64,000 nucleotides of DNA from Streptomyces sp. HD. GTDB lineage: Bacteria > Actinomycetota > Actinomycetes > Streptomycetales > Streptomycetaceae. The position numbers were made by a program, and so were the translations under genes. Under the pieces are notes generated by a model, which ran no database searches, was not told the DNA's origin, and saw only the letters and a list, made by a program, of their open reading frames with translations. This document shows positions 34,922-46,318 of this stretch, in pieces. How positions within the stretch are numbered: the stretch's first letter is position 1; each line of letters opens with the position of its first letter. Location of the stretch: the NCBI RefSeq assembly GCF_028369295.1, contig NZ_JAQMYP010000011.1, positions 62,001 through 126,000 on the forward strand, read 5' to 3'.

Positions 34922-36316
34922 TCAACGGCGCTTCGGCGCGGGCAGGGTGGTGAGTGAAGTGGCGTGCGCCCCTCCTGATTCGGCCACGATCTCGTCGAGC
35001 GACTGCGGCTCACGCACGGTCGCGAAGGTCATGCCCCCGGCGTCGTCGGACGCGAAGCCGTAGATGCCCGGCCGGGCGAGGGAGTTGTAGGCGTAGTGGT
35101 GCGCGAAGTAGTACGCCCCCGTGTCCGCCGCCGCCGCGAAGTCCCCCTGCTCCAGCAGCGGCAGCGCGCACCCCTCGGCCAGCAGGTCGCCCGAGAAGCA
35201 GGCCGGCCCCGCCACGTCCTGCACCACGGCCGGCCCCTCCTTCGGGCGCCCCTTGCCGTCGTACGCCGCGATCCGCAGCGGCCAGCTCCCCGGCGCGTAC
35301 ACCGTCCGCGTCGCCACCTGCACCCCCGCGTGCGTGATCGCCACCGGCCGCCCGCCCGCGCTCTTGGCGTACTCGACCCGCGCCACGACCGTGCCGTGCT
35401 TGGCCAGCAGCGACCGGCCGAACTCCGTGACCAGCCCGTAGCGGCCGTCGAACAGCCCCGGCACCGCCTCGCTCAGCAGCCGCGCGTACTGCGCGTACGT
35501 CGGCGCGGTGGCGTCCGAGGCGAAATTGACCGGCAGCCCGCCGCCGATGTCGAGCGTGTCGATCTGCCGCCGCCCGATCCGCCGGTTGATCTCCTCGGCG
35601 AGGGCGTACGTCTCCGCGACCCCCTGCGTCATCAGTGACAGCGGGATGCCCTGCGAGCCGGTGTGCGCATGCAGCCGGGTCAGCCACGGCCGGTCCTGAT
35701 ACGCCCGCACGACCCATTCCCGCGCCCCCTCGTCCCGCAGCGCCACCCCGAACTTCGACGTCGCCGTCGCCGTGGACGTCGCCTCGATGGAACCCCCGCC
35801 GACCTGCGGGTTCACCCGGATCCCGAGCGGCGAGCGACTCGTGGCCGACCTCACCAGAGCGTCGATACGGTCCAGCTCCTGCGGGTTGTCCGCGTTGACG
35901 GCGATGCCCAGCGCCAGCGCCTCCCGCAGCTCGGCCGGGGTCTTGGCCGGCGAGTCCAGCACCGTCATCTCCGGACGCAGCCCCGCCGCCCGTGCCAGCG
36001 CCAGCTCGCCCGGGCTCGCCACCTCCGCCCCGATGCCCTCCTCGCGCAGTAGTCGCAGCACCGGCACCAGCGGGGTCGCCTTCACCGCGAAGGCGTGCAG
36101 CACGGGCGTCCCCGGCGCCGCCACCGCCTCGAACGCCGCCCGCAGCGCCGCCGCCGACTCCCGGATGCCGGTGACGTCCAGCAGGCCGACGATGGGGGAG
36201 TCGGGCCCGAGCAGCCCCTGCTCCACGGCCGCCCGCACCGCTTCGTCCCGCCGCGCCGCCCGGTCGGCGTCATGCGCCGGGATCGCCAATTCGTTGCCCA
36301 CAACATCCCCCGTCAT
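34922..36316 (-). CDS. Diaminopimelate-decarboxylase-like PLP protein
   Basis: This protein of about 464 residues belongs to fold-type III PLP decarboxylases (LysA/SpeC2 group). Visible are the PLP lysine in HAFAVKATPLV, HTGSQGIP, the Gly loop TLDIGGGLPVNF, TEFGRSLLAK in place of the usual EPGR, CFSGDLLAEG and the C-terminal DTGAYYFAHHYAYNSL. It is probably not the housekeeping LysA, because the motifs diverge and no lysine genes adjoin; a decarboxylase of another amino acid is likely. The start is uncertain: ATG 36316 is taken, but ATG 36334 is possible and neither has a good ribosome site. It is divergent from hutU. Confidence 0.82.
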   Translation of the reverse strand: MTGDVVGNELAIPAHDADRAARRDEAVRAAVEQGLLGPDSPIVGLLDVTGIRESAAALRAAFEAVAAPGTPVLHAFAVKATPLVPVLRLLREEGIGAEVASPGELALARAAGLRPEMTVLDSPAKTPAELREALALGIAVNADNPQELDRIDALVRSATSRSPLGIRVNPQVGGGSIEATSTATATSKFGVALRDEGAREWVVRAYQDRPWLTRLHAHTGSQGIPLSLMTQGVAETYALAEEINRRIGRRQIDTLDIGGGLPVNFASDATAPTYAQYARLLSEAVPGLFDGRYGLVTEFGRSLLAKHGTVVARVEYAKSAGGRPVAITHAGVQVATRTVYAPGSWPLRIAAYDGKGRPKEGPAVVQDVAGPACFSGDLLAEGCALPLLEQGDFAAAADTGAYYFAHHYAYNSLARPGIYGFASDDAGGMTFATVREPQSLDEIVAESGGAHATSLTTLPAPKRR

Positions 36317-36382
36317 GCCGTTGTACGAGCCCATGCATCCAGCCAAACACCCGTGACGCGCCCGCGCTGCCTCACCGATGTA

Positions 36383-36411
36383 TTGACTAGTTCTATTCAG
36401 ACAGTCAGGAT
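36383..36411 (+). promoter_or_regulatory. hut operon promoter with overlapping inverted repeat
   Basis: TTGACT (36383-36388), a 17-base spacer and CAGGAT (36406-36411) form a good Streptomyces promoter. TGACT (36384-36388) and AGTCA (36403-36407) form an inverted repeat across it, a likely repressor site. Confidence 0.65.
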
Positions 36412-36477
36412 GTGAATATCCGTCTCAACAGTTCCATCCCCGACAGTTCGCAGTCACAGTCCGCTGGGAGGCAGACC

Positions 36478-38138
<1,661 letters not shown>

Positions 38139-38142
<4 letters not shown>

Positions 38143-39464
38143 CTCAGTACTCGGGCGGGCACGGCAACTCTCCGGTGAGGACCGGGGATTCGTCGCCGGG
38201 CGCGGGTTCGGCTGTGCCCACCTTCGCCCGATCCCAGCCCGGCGGCGCCTCCTTCCACGAGATGTGGCGCGAGCTGCTTCCCATCGGCAGGCACCCCGCC
38301 TCCCACGGCTACCGGCGCTTCGCCTGGACCGGTGTCGACCTCGACTGCCGGGCCTGGTTCAAGGACCAGGCCGAGGCACGCGGGCTCACCTACGAGGTCG
38401 ACCGCAACGGCAACCAGTGGGCCTGGCTCGGCGACCCCGCAGCCGGGGACGCCGTCGTCACCGGGTCGCATCTCGACTCCGTTCCGGACGGGGGCGCCTT
38501 CGACGGGCCCCTGGGCGTCGTCTCCTCCTTCGCCGCGCTCGACGAACTGCGCGGCAGGGGCGTGGAGCTCGCCAAGCCCCTCGCCATCGTCAACTTCGGC
38601 GACGAGGAGGGCGCCCGGTTCGGGCTCGCCTGTGTCGGGTCGCGGCTCACCGCCGGGCAGCTCACCGTGGAGAACGCCCACCGGCTGACCGACGGGGACG
38701 GGGTCAGCCTGCCCCGGGCCATGGAGGCCGCCGGGTACGACCCCGAGACCATCGGCGCCGACCCGGAACGGCTCGCCCGCATCGGTGCCTTCGTAGAACT
38801 GCACGTCGAGCAGGGCCGGGCCCTCGACCTGTCCGGCGACCGGGTCGGCATCGCCAGCGCCATCTGGCCGCACGGCCGGTGGCGGTTCGACTTCCGGGGC
38901 GAGGCCAACCATGCGGGGACCACCCGGCTCGTGGACCGGCGCGACCCCATGCTGTCGTACGCCGAGACGGTGCTCGCCGCCCGCCGGGAGGCCGAACTCG
39001 CCGGTGCCGTGGCCACCTTCGGCAAGATCGCCGTCGAGCCCAACGGTGTCAACGCCATCCCCTCCCTGGTGCGCGGCTGGCTCGACTCCCGGGCCGAGGA
39101 CCAGGCGAGCCTCGACCGTGTGGTCGGCGGCATCGAGAAGGCCGCCCGGGAGTACGCGGCGGCCCACGGCATCGACCTCGACGTCGTCCGGGAGTCCTTC
39201 ACGCCCGTCGTCGAGTTCGACCACGCCCTGCGCGACGAACTGGGCCGCATCCTGGGCAAGGACACCGACATCACCGTCCCCGTCCTGGGTACCGGTGCCG
39301 GACACGACGCCGGAATCCTGTCCGGGACCATCCCGACGGCCATGCTGTTCGTACGCAACCCCACGGGCGTCTCGCACTCCCCGGCCGAGTTCGCCGCCGA
39401 GGACGACTGCGTGGCCGGGGTCCTCGCACTCGCCGACGTACTGGAAGGGCTGGCCCGCAGGTGA
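38139..39464 (+). CDS. M20-family amidohydrolase of the hut operon (annotated type: allantoate amidohydrolase)
   Basis: This 441-residue metallopeptidase-like hydrolase resembles allantoate amidohydrolase/N-carbamoyl-L-amino-acid hydrolase. Di-metal ligands are visible: His/Asp in [20 protein letters not shown], Glu pair in [11 protein letters not shown], His in [10 protein letters not shown] and His near the C-terminus in GAGHDAG. It sits between hutU and hutF with overlaps at both ends. From this context I infer that it acts as N-formylglutamate deformylase in place of HutG, releasing glutamate and formate. The overlap GTG 38139 is the start. Confidence 0.88.
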
Positions 39465-40822
39465 CATCGAAGACCTACTGGCTGGAGCACGCCTGGCTCG
39501 ACACCCACGTCGAGCCGGGTGTGGCCCTGACCGTGTCCACCAGCGGCTCCGCCGCGGAGGCGGACGGCCGCATCACCGCCGTCCGCACGGACGTCCCCGC
39601 CCCGCCGCCCGGCGCCGAGGTCCTGCGCGGACTGACGCTCCCCGGCCTGGCCAACGCCCACTCGCACGCCTTCCACCGCGCCCTGCGCGGCACCGTCCAG
39701 GTCGGCTCCGGCACCTTCTGGACCTGGCGCGAGACCATGTACGCCACGGCCGCCCGGCTCACCCCGGAGACCTACCACGCCCTCGCCCGCGCCGTGTACG
39801 CCGAGATGGCGCTGGCCGGGATCACCGCGGTCGGCGAGTTCCACTACGTCCACCACGCCCCGGGCGGTACCCCGTACGCCGACCCCAACGCGATGGGCGA
39901 GGCCCTCATCGCGGCCGCCGCGGACGCCGGCATCCGCATCACCCTCCTCGACACCGCCTACCTGTCCTCCGGCTTCGGACAGCCGCCCAACACCCACCAG
40001 CTCCGCTTCTCCGACGGCGACGCCGACACCTGGGCCGAACGCTGTTCAGTTCTCAAGGAACGGGATCACGCACGGATCGGAGCGGCGATCCACTCCGTAC
40101 GGGCCGTGCCCGCCGACCAGTTGGAGACCGTGGCGCGGTGGGCCGAGGAGCGGCGGGCCCCGCTCCATGTGCACCTGTCCGAGCAGACCGCCGAGAACGA
40201 GGCGTGCCTGGAGGTCCACGGCTGCACCCCGACCCAGCTCCTCGCCCTGCACGGTGTCCTCGGACCGCGCACCACCGGCGTCCACAACACCCACCTCACC
40301 GCCGAGGACGTCTCCCTCATCGGCGGCAGCGGCACCGGCACCTGTATGTGCCCGACCACCGAGCGGGACCTCGCGGACGGCATCGGACCCGCCGTCGCCC
40401 TGCAGAACGAGGGCTCCCCGCTGTCCCTCGGTTCCGACAGCCACGCCGTCATCGACTTGCTCGAAGAGGCGCGCGCGATGGAGCTCAACGAGCGGCTGCG
40501 CACCCGCACCCGGGGCCACTGGACCGCCGCCGCTCTGCTGCGGGCCGCCTCGGCCGACGGACACGCCGCCCTCGGCTGGGACGACGCCGGCACCCTGGAG
40601 CCAGGCGCCCGCGCCGACTTCACGACGATCGCGCTCGACTCGGTCAGGACGGCAGGGCCGCTTCCGCGGCTCGGGGCCGAGACGGCCGTATTCGCCGCGT
40701 CGGCAGCAGACGTGTCGCATACGGTCGTGGCAGGTCGGCACGTCGTACGGGACGGGGTCCACACCCTCGTACCGAATGTGCCGAGGGCCCTCGCGGACGC
40801 CGTCGAAGCCCTGCGCGGATGA
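39461..40822 (+). CDS. hutF: Formimidoylglutamate deiminase
   Basis: This 453-residue amidohydrolase-superfamily enzyme removes the imino nitrogen of N-formimino-L-glutamate to give N-formyl-L-glutamate. Metal ligands are the HxH in [12 protein letters not shown], His in [10 protein letters not shown] and the Asp in [20 protein letters not shown] and [12 protein letters not shown] are family marks. GTG 39461 overlaps the upstream stop codon by GTGA. With hutI downstream, it indicates the five-step histidine pathway through formylglutamate. Confidence 0.93.
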   Translation: MTSKTYWLEHAWLDTHVEPGVALTVSTSGSAAEADGRITAVRTDVPAPPPGAEVLRGLTLPGLANAHSHAFHRALRGTVQVGSGTFWTWRETMYATAARLTPETYHALARAVYAEMALAGITAVGEFHYVHHAPGGTPYADPNAMGEALIAAAADAGIRITLLDTAYLSSGFGQPPNTHQLRFSDGDADTWAERCSVLKERDHARIGAAIHSVRAVPADQLETVARWAEERRAPLHVHLSEQTAENEACLEVHGCTPTQLLALHGVLGPRTTGVHNTHLTAEDVSLIGGSGTGTCMCPTTERDLADGIGPAVALQNEGSPLSLGSDSHAVIDLLEEARAMELNERLRTRTRGHWTAAALLRAASADGHAALGWDDAGTLEPGARADFTTIALDSVRTAGPLPRLGAETAVFAASAADVSHTVVAGRHVVRDGVHTLVPNVPRALADAVEALRG

Positions 40823-40911
40823 CTCCGGGCCGCCCACCCGCGCGGCCCGCCTCCGTCCCTGTCTCCGTCCCCGAACCCGACCCCACCGCCGACCAGGCAA
40901 CCAAGGACGCC

Positions 40912-42126
40912 ATGAGCAACGCGACGACCGTCAGCCCCGCCCACTCCGCGAGCACCGCAAGCACGCTCATCACCAACATCGCCGCCCTGGTCACCAACGA
41001 CCCCTCCCTCGGTGACAATTCCCCCCTCGGACTGATCCAGGACGCGGCCGTCGTCATCGAAGGCGACCGCGTCGCGTGGACCGGTGATCAAAGCAAAGCA
41101 CCCGCCACTGACAATCGGGTCGACGCAGGCGGCCGGGCGGTCGTCCCCGGCTTCGTGGACTCCCACTCCCACCTCGTCTTCGCGGGCGACCGGACGCAGG
41201 AGTTCAACGCCCGGATGTCGGGGCGGCCGTACAGCGCGGGCGGCATCCGCACCACGGTCGCGGCCACGCGGGCGGCGAGCGACGAGGAACTGGAAGCCAA
41301 CCTCACCCACTACCTCGCCGAGGCCCTCCGCCAGGGCACCACCACCTTCGAGACCAAGTCCGGCTACGGCCTGACCGTCGAGGACGAGGCCCGCGCCCTG
41401 CGCATCGCCACCGCCCACACCGCCGAGGTCACCTACCTCGGCGCCCACATCGTCCCGCCGGACTTCGCCGACGACCCGGCCGGCTACGTCGCCCTCGTCA
41501 CCGGCGAGATGCTCGACGCCTGTGCGCCGTACGCCCGTTGGGTCGACGTCTTCTGCGAGAAGGGCGCCTTCGACGGCGACCAGGCCCGCGCGATCCTCAC
41601 CGCCGGCAAGGCCAAGGGCCTGCACCCCCGCGTCCACGCCAACCAGCTCACCTACGGCCCCGGCGTCCAGCTGGCCGTCGAACTCGACGCGGCCAGCGCC
41701 GACCACTGCACCCACCTCACCGACGCGGACGTCGACGCCCTCGCAGGCGGCCGTACGGTCGCCACCCTGCTCCCCGGCGCCGAGTTCTCCACCCGCGCCC
41801 AGTGGCCGAACGCCCGCCGCCTGCTCGACGCGGGCGTCACCGTGGCCCTCTCCACCGACTGCAACCCGGGCTCGTCCTTCACCTCCTCCGTCCCGTTCTG
41901 CATCGCGCTGGCGGTGCGGGACATGGGGATGACCCCGGACGAGGCGCTCTGGTCCGCCACGGCGGGCGGCGCCGCGGCCCTCCGTCGCGACGACATCGGC
42001 CGCCTCACCCCGGGCGCCCGCGCGGACCTGATCCTCCTCGACGCCCCGAGCCATGTGCACCTGGCGTACCGGCCGGGCGTGCCGCTGGTCAGCGAGGTCT
42101 GGCGGCGGGGCGTGCGCGAGGCCTGA
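40912..42126 (+). CDS. hutI: Imidazolonepropionase
   Basis: This 404-residue amidohydrolase opens imidazolone-propionate to formiminoglutamate. The metal site is in [13 protein letters not shown], with [19 protein letters not shown] and the conserved STDCNPGSS loop. Two starts are possible: ATG 40819, which overlaps the hutF stop (ATGA) and would add 31 Pro/Ala/Asp-rich residues, or ATG 40912, which has AAGGA five bases upstream. The latter gives the usual length and is taken here. This is the last gene of the hut operon. Confidence 0.93.
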   Translation: MSNATTVSPAHSASTASTLITNIAALVTNDPSLGDNSPLGLIQDAAVVIEGDRVAWTGDQSKAPATDNRVDAGGRAVVPGFVDSHSHLVFAGDRTQEFNARMSGRPYSAGGIRTTVAATRAASDEELEANLTHYLAEALRQGTTTFETKSGYGLTVEDEARALRIATAHTAEVTYLGAHIVPPDFADDPAGYVALVTGEMLDACAPYARWVDVFCEKGAFDGDQARAILTAGKAKGLHPRVHANQLTYGPGVQLAVELDAASADHCTHLTDADVDALAGGRTVATLLPGAEFSTRAQWPNARRLLDAGVTVALSTDCNPGSSFTSSVPFCIALAVRDMGMTPDEALWSATAGGAAALRRDDIGRLTPGARADLILLDAPSHVHLAYRPGVPLVSEVWRRGVREA

Positions 42127-42159
42127 GCGGGAGGGGCCTCGGGCAGCGGCCCACCGGCC

Positions 42160-42182
42160 GGGGGCCCGATCAGGAGGCCCCC
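42160..42182. terminator. Short hairpin at the hutI / sigma-ricin convergence
   Basis: GGGGGCC pairs with GGCCCCC around a 9-base loop; it overlaps the last codons of the convergent gene. Confidence 0.5.
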
Positions 42183-43747
42183 GCCTGCCACAGCTGAAGC
42201 GCGTCCCCGTACAGCGGCTCCAGCGAAAGCCCGTCCCCGGCGCCCCCGTCCGGCGTCACCGCCCGCTCCAGCGCGATCGAGGGCCGGATCGCCCCGTCGC
42301 CGTCCACCACGAACCTCAGGTTCCGCCCGTTGGACCCGTAGACCGAGTCACAGGTCCAGATCCCGACGCCCCGGTCCGTCGAACCCCGGCTGTCCAGGCA
42401 GAAGTCGGGATCGGCGGCCGACTGCAGCACCCCGCGATCGGAGTCGACCCGCCAGCGCTGCGTCCGGGACGAGTTGCAGGGAGCCGTGACCACGTCGGTG
42501 CCGTTGAAGAAGGCGCCGCCCACGTCCAGGCACAGTCGCGTCTCGACGTTCACGACCTGGGCGTACGAGCCGTTCGGCGGGTGTGTCGCGGACGGCTTGG
42601 GGGAGGGCGGTGGCTTCGGGCGGGCCGTCTTCGACGGAGCCGGACGCTTGGTGGAAGGTTTGGCGGAAGGCTTGGGTGAGGGCGACTTGGTGGCGGTCGG
42701 CGAAGCCGACGGGCTCGCCGACACCGTGGTCGTCACCGTCACCTGCGGCACACTCACCGGACTGCCGGCCGAGCCCACCGGATCCTGCGACGGCGACGAC
42801 GAACCGCCCTGCGCCACCAGGAAGAGCACCAGCGGCAGCATCGCCACTCCGAGCGCCGCCGACACCAGCACGACCCGCCGGCGGTCCGGGGGCCAGCCCT
42901 GCTGCTGCCAACCCCGCTCCGCGGCCCGGCCGGCGCCCTCCCGCTCGCCCGCGCCACCCGCCGCGTACGACGTTCCGCCCCACGGCAGCAGCCCCTCCGC
43001 CAGCGCCGTGCGCGGGGAGTCCCGCAGGGCCGACAGCTCCTCGTACGCCGTCGTGCAGTGCGGGCAGTGCACCATGTGAGCGTGCAGGTCGGCGCTGCCG
43101 CGGGGACTGTCCGGCCGTACCGACTCCTCGATGAGGCGGCCGAAGTCGGGGCAGTCGGGGCCGTCGGATGCGGCGAGGCGGGCGCGCAGACAGGCGCGGG
43201 CCAGCTGCTGGAGCGCCGGGGTGATGCCGTACGTGACGTCCGCGCGTGTGAGGCCGAGGAGACCGGCGGTGCGTTCCACCGGCTCCCGCTCCACGACTCC
43301 GTACCAGATCAGGCCCTGGGTGCGGGACGGCAGCGTCTGGAACGCCGTGAGCATGGGCGGGACCGGACCGGCGGGGCCGGCCGTGTTCAGGACGAGCAGT
43401 AGCCCCGCGTCCAGGCCCGCCGCCCGCTCGTCCATGGCCCAGGTCCCCGCCAGACGGGCGGTCAGCAGCAGGAGTTGGTGCCGCCAGGGCAGACCGTGAT
43501 CGATGCCGCGCGCGGCCTGGCGGGCCGCGAGCGTGAACGCCTGGGCCGCCAGCTGCCGTGCCATCGAGTCGTTCGGGGTGCACACGCGCGCGTAGGTGAG
43601 CACGGGCGCATGATGGCGGGCGCGCAGTTCCTGGAGCGCCGTGTACGCGGTGGCCGTGTCGGCGCGCAACAACTCGGTGAGCCGTGCGTCGGACGCGCCC
43701 GCGTGGATCCCATGACCAAGGTCCCCACCGTCACCGGCCCGAGCCAT
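42170..43747 (-). CDS. Sigma-like/zinc anti-sigma/ricin lectin membrane fusion
   Basis: The 525-residue protein combines four parts. Residues about 20-85 and 130-190 resemble sigma-70 regions 2 and 4 (LPSRTQGLIWYGVVEREPVE, then GLLGLTRADVTYGITPALQQ). Residues 218-240 hold a zinc anti-sigma motif, His224-x3-Cys228-x2-Cys231. A membrane helix spans about 291-313. After a Ser/Pro/Lys-rich wall-spanning linker (about 314-390) comes a ricin B-type lectin domain (about 393-525; CLDVGGAFFNGTD, QRWRV). ATG 43747 has GAGGAGG upstream. I infer a sugar-sensing transmembrane regulator. It lies next to sigI, in the same direction. Confidence 0.85.
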   Translation of the reverse strand: MARAGDGGDLGHGIHAGASDARLTELLRADTATAYTALQELRARHHAPVLTYARVCTPNDSMARQLAAQAFTLAARQAARGIDHGLPWRHQLLLLTARLAGTWAMDERAAGLDAGLLLVLNTAGPAGPVPPMLTAFQTLPSRTQGLIWYGVVEREPVERTAGLLGLTRADVTYGITPALQQLARACLRARLAASDGPDCPDFGRLIEESVRPDSPRGSADLHAHMVHCPHCTTAYEELSALRDSPRTALAEGLLPWGGTSYAAGGAGEREGAGRAAERGWQQQGWPPDRRRVVLVSAALGVAMLPLVLFLVAQGGSSSPSQDPVGSAGSPVSVPQVTVTTTVSASPSASPTATKSPSPKPSAKPSTKRPAPSKTARPKPPPSPKPSATHPPNGSYAQVVNVETRLCLDVGGAFFNGTDVVTAPCNSSRTQRWRVDSDRGVLQSAADPDFCLDSRGSTDRGVGIWTCDSVYGSNGRNLRFVVDGDGAIRPSIALERAVTPDGGAGDGLSLEPLYGDALQLWQAGAS

Positions 43748-43867
43748 CCGCCTGCCTCCTCGCAGCCTTGCGACCCGTCCGGAGTTCTGGCTTACCGGCG
43801 GGTATGACGGCTCATAGTGAAGGAACGGGAGCTTTGGGGAAAGGGTTTCTGTGGGTAACCCGTGAAC

Positions 43868-43920
43868 GCACTGTGCCCGGTGCCCTGCCGACAGGTTCGG
43901 CGGGGCACCGGGCACAGTGC
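43868..43920 (-). terminator. sigI terminator
   Basis: An 18-bp perfect stem, GCACTGTGCCCGGTGCCC with its complement, closes a 17-base loop downstream of sigI. It isolates sigI from the sigma-ricin gene. Confidence 0.9.
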
Positions 43921-43985
43921 ACGTCAGCGCGAGGGAGCGGCTGCTCCTCGGCCGGCTGTTTCTGGGCCGGCCATTGTTCGGCCGG

Positions 43986-44927
43986 TCATTCCTCGACCGT
44001 CAGCCCCTTCCGGAGCCGGACCAGTGTCCGGGACAACAGCCGCGACACATGCATCTGCGAGATGCCGAGTTCGTCGCCGATCTCCGACTGGGTCATGCCC
44101 GCGACGAACCTCAGGGAGAGGATCTTCCGGTCCCGGGGCGGCAGTTCGGCGATGAGCGGCTTCAACGACTCGACGTACTCGATGCCTTCGATGCCGTGGT
44201 CCTCGTAGCCGATCCGGTCGGCCAGCGCGCCCTCGGCGTCGTCCTCCTCGGGCTGGGCGTCCAGCGACGAGGCGGTGTACGCGTTCGACGCGGCCATGCC
44301 CTCGACGACCTCGTCGTTGGTCAGCCCGAGCCGCTCGGCCAGTTCCGCCACCGTCGGGGCGCGGTCCAGCTTCTGGGCCAGCTCGTCACCGGCCTTGGCC
44401 AGGTCGAGCCGGAGCTCCTGGAGCCGGCGCGGTACCCGCACCGACCACGAGGTGTCGCGGAAGAAGCGCTTGATCTCGCCGACGATGGTCGGCATCGCGA
44501 AGGTGGGGAACTCCACGCCACGGCTGAGCTCGAAGCGGTCGATCGCCTTGATCAGGCCGATGGTGCCGACCTGGATGATGTCCTCCATCGGCTCGCTGCG
44601 CGAGCGGAAGCGGGAGGCGGCGAACTTGACCAGGGCGAGGTTGAGTTCGACGAGGGTGTTGCGGACGTACGAGTATTCGTGGGTCCCTTCCTCCAGCGAC
44701 TCCAGCCGCTCGAAGAGGGTCTTGGACAGGGCCCGCGCGTCCACCGGCCCCACCTCGTCGTACGGCGGGATGTCCGGAAGCCCGGCGAGTACGTCGTCCT
44801 GTCCGAACTCCTGACCGAGGTCCGGTTCGGGGTGTACGTCGCTGCTCTGCGCGATGGGATCCAGATGTTCCGGTCGGGGTGCCGACGTCGCGTTCTGGGT
44901 ATGCGAGGCGTCGAGCCGGGGTGACAT
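43986..44927 (-). CDS. sigI: SigB/SigF-family RNA polymerase sigma factor
   Basis: This 313-residue stress-type group 3 sigma factor has region 2 (DIIQVGTIGLIKAIDRFELS, VEFPTFAMPTIVGEIKRFFR), region 3 (VPRRLQELRLDLAKAGDEL, APTVAELAERLGLTNDEV) and region 4 (LPPRDRKILSLRFVAGMTQS, DELGISQMHVSRLLSRTLVR). ATG 44927 is chosen because GGAGG lies five bases upstream. Two longer starts exist at 44939 and 44951. It is divergent from STAS and kinase-type genes, matching the S. coelicolor sigI-arsI-prsI partner-switch locus from which the symbol is taken. Confidence 0.9.
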   Translation of the reverse strand: MSPRLDASHTQNATSAPRPEHLDPIAQSSDVHPEPDLGQEFGQDDVLAGLPDIPPYDEVGPVDARALSKTLFERLESLEEGTHEYSYVRNTLVELNLALVKFAASRFRSRSEPMEDIIQVGTIGLIKAIDRFELSRGVEFPTFAMPTIVGEIKRFFRDTSWSVRVPRRLQELRLDLAKAGDELAQKLDRAPTVAELAERLGLTNDEVVEGMAASNAYTASSLDAQPEEDDAEGALADRIGYEDHGIEGIEYVESLKPLIAELPPRDRKILSLRFVAGMTQSEIGDELGISQMHVSRLLSRTLVRLRKGLTVEE

Positions 44928-45178
44928 GATGTCCTCCATCGTTCTCGGCATATGGCTGCCGAAGCCTGTGCGTGCACTGCGGTGTGCGGCGCCTCCAAAG
45001 CCGGCCGAGTCGGTTACGTGTCTCTACTAGCCCTACCCGGTTTCCCGAGTCCACCGCAAGTGCTCTCTGTTCCGAAATGTCCGTTTCTGGGTGGATGTTC
45101 GGGTGTTGGAGGGCGTAGGGAGGGCGTAGTGTTCGAGAGCGTGAGTCAGCAGCCACGACGTCGGGAGTGAGACACGGC

Positions 45179-45556
45179 ATGGACCGCGGGACGGTCGGCA
45201 GCGCACAGTCTGGCCGACTTCTGGTCGAGGTGCGGGAAGAGGGCTCCAGTGCCGTCGTGACCCCGGCGGGTGAGTTGGATCACCACACCGCCGATTTGTT
45301 GCGTGAGCCACTCGACGACTGCCTGGACAAGGGCTTCAGCCGACTGGTCGTCGACTGCTCGCGGCTTGAGTTCTGTGACTCCACGGGGCTGAACGTGCTG
45401 CTCGGGGCGCGCCTGAAGGCGGAGGCCGCCGGTGGCGGGGTGCATCTCGCGGGCATGCTGCCCGCCGTTGCGCGTGTGTTCGAGATCACGGGGGCTTCCG
45501 CGGTCTTCACGGTCCACGACTCGCTCGACGATGCCCTGGCCGACGGCTCCGGTTGA
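45179..45556 (+). CDS. arsI: Anti-anti-sigma factor (STAS domain)
   Basis: This 125-residue STAS protein is the antagonist of an anti-sigma kinase. The phosphorylatable Ser is in LEFCDSTGLNVLLGARL. In partner switching it binds the anti-sigma factor when unphosphorylated and frees the sigma factor. ATG 45179 is preferred to GTG 45167 because GGGAG is 11 bases before the former while the latter has none. It is divergent from sigI and about 250 bases upstream of the kinase gene. Confidence 0.9.
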   Translation: MDRGTVGSAQSGRLLVEVREEGSSAVVTPAGELDHHTADLLREPLDDCLDKGFSRLVVDCSRLEFCDSTGLNVLLGARLKAEAAGGGVHLAGMLPAVARVFEITGASAVFTVHDSLDDALADGSG

Positions 45557-45689
45557 CCCCTCGCGTCCGGCACTGCATCGGACGTCACATCATTTGTGCC
45601 GAATACGGGGGTGTTCCCTCGGTCCGGTCGGGCAGGAGACACCCTGAACCTGTCGGCTGTGAGGTCCGCCACCGAGGGGGTGGGGGACT

Positions 45690-45752
45690 GTGACCGACGT
45701 ATCAGGCAAGGACTTGTGTGCGGGCGTACTGACTCTGCGTACTTACTTCTGA
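45690..45752 (+). CDS. Possible 20-residue leader peptide
   Basis: GTG 45690 preceded by a purine-rich GGGGGTGGGGG opens a short frame, MTDVSGKDLCAGVLTLRTYF, ending in TGA 54 bases before prsI. It could be a leader or a tiny protein, or chance. Third-position GC is only moderate. Confidence 0.3.
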   Translation: MTDVSGKDLCAGVLTLRTYF

Positions 45753-45764
45753 ATCGTGTTGAAC

Positions 45765-45795
45765 GTTGAACTGGTGAATCGGTGAATCGGTGAGG
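45765..45795. repeat. Short tandem GGTGAATC repeats before prsI
   Basis: CTGGTGAATCGGTGAATCGG and a following GGTGAGGTGA form an 8-bp tandem array just upstream of the prsI ribosome-binding site. Confidence 0.6.
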
Positions 45796-45805
45796 TGAAG
45801 CGCTG

Positions 45806-46318
45806 ATGAGCACCACCCGGCCCTTCTCGCCGGGCGACCGCGGCCCTGAGCCCAGCGGCGCTTCCGGGGCGTCCGAGGGGACCGAGTCGTCCGTCGAGCC
45901 GTCGGCGGGGCCTCGGGTCCGTCGGCTCGACTTCGCTGGCCAGAGCGGGGTCGTCCCGCTCGCCCGCGACTTCGCCCGGCAGGCGCTGTACGCGTGGGGC
46001 TGGCTGCCCGCGGCCACCGCCGACCAGCGGGCCGCGGCCGAGGATGTGCTGCTCGTCGTCTCCGAGCTGGTCACCAACGCCTGTCTGCATGCCGAGGGGC
46101 CGGACGAGATGCTGATCGCCTGGGACAACAAGGTGATCCGGATCGAGGTCTCCGACAAGGGCACCGGCCAGCCCGCACCCCGCACCCCGCATCGCGCGGG
46201 CCGCCCCGGCGGTCACGGCATGTTCATCGTGCAGCGGCTGTGTCTGGACTGGGGTGTCGTCAGGGCGCCGGGTATCGCGGGCAAGACCGTGTGGGCTGAG
46301 CTGGGCGCCCCGGCGTAG
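45806..46318 (+). CDS. prsI: Anti-sigma factor serine kinase (RsbW-like)
   Basis: This 170-residue GHKL ATPase holds a sigma factor inactive and phosphorylates its STAS partner. The N box is VVSELVTNACLHA, the G1 box is EVSDKGTGQP, and the G2 box is GHGMFIVQRL. An N-terminal 35-residue Ser/Pro/Glu-rich tail precedes the domain. ATG 45806 has AGGTGAAG upstream. With arsI and the divergent sigI it forms a complete partner-switching module. Confidence 0.9.
   Translation: MSTTRPFSPGDRGPEPSGASGASEGTESSVEPSAGPRVRRLDFAGQSGVVPLARDFARQALYAWGWLPAATADQRAAAEDVLLVVSELVTNACLHAEGPDEMLIAWDNKVIRIEVSDKGTGQPAPRTPHRAGRPGGHGMFIVQRLCLDWGVVRAPGIAGKTVWAELGAPA

Noticed and set aside
38911-42126. A 1071-codon frame running through the hut genes.
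   Set aside because: Its first two thirds are out of frame with the M20 and hutF genes; only the end, from 40912, is the real hutI.
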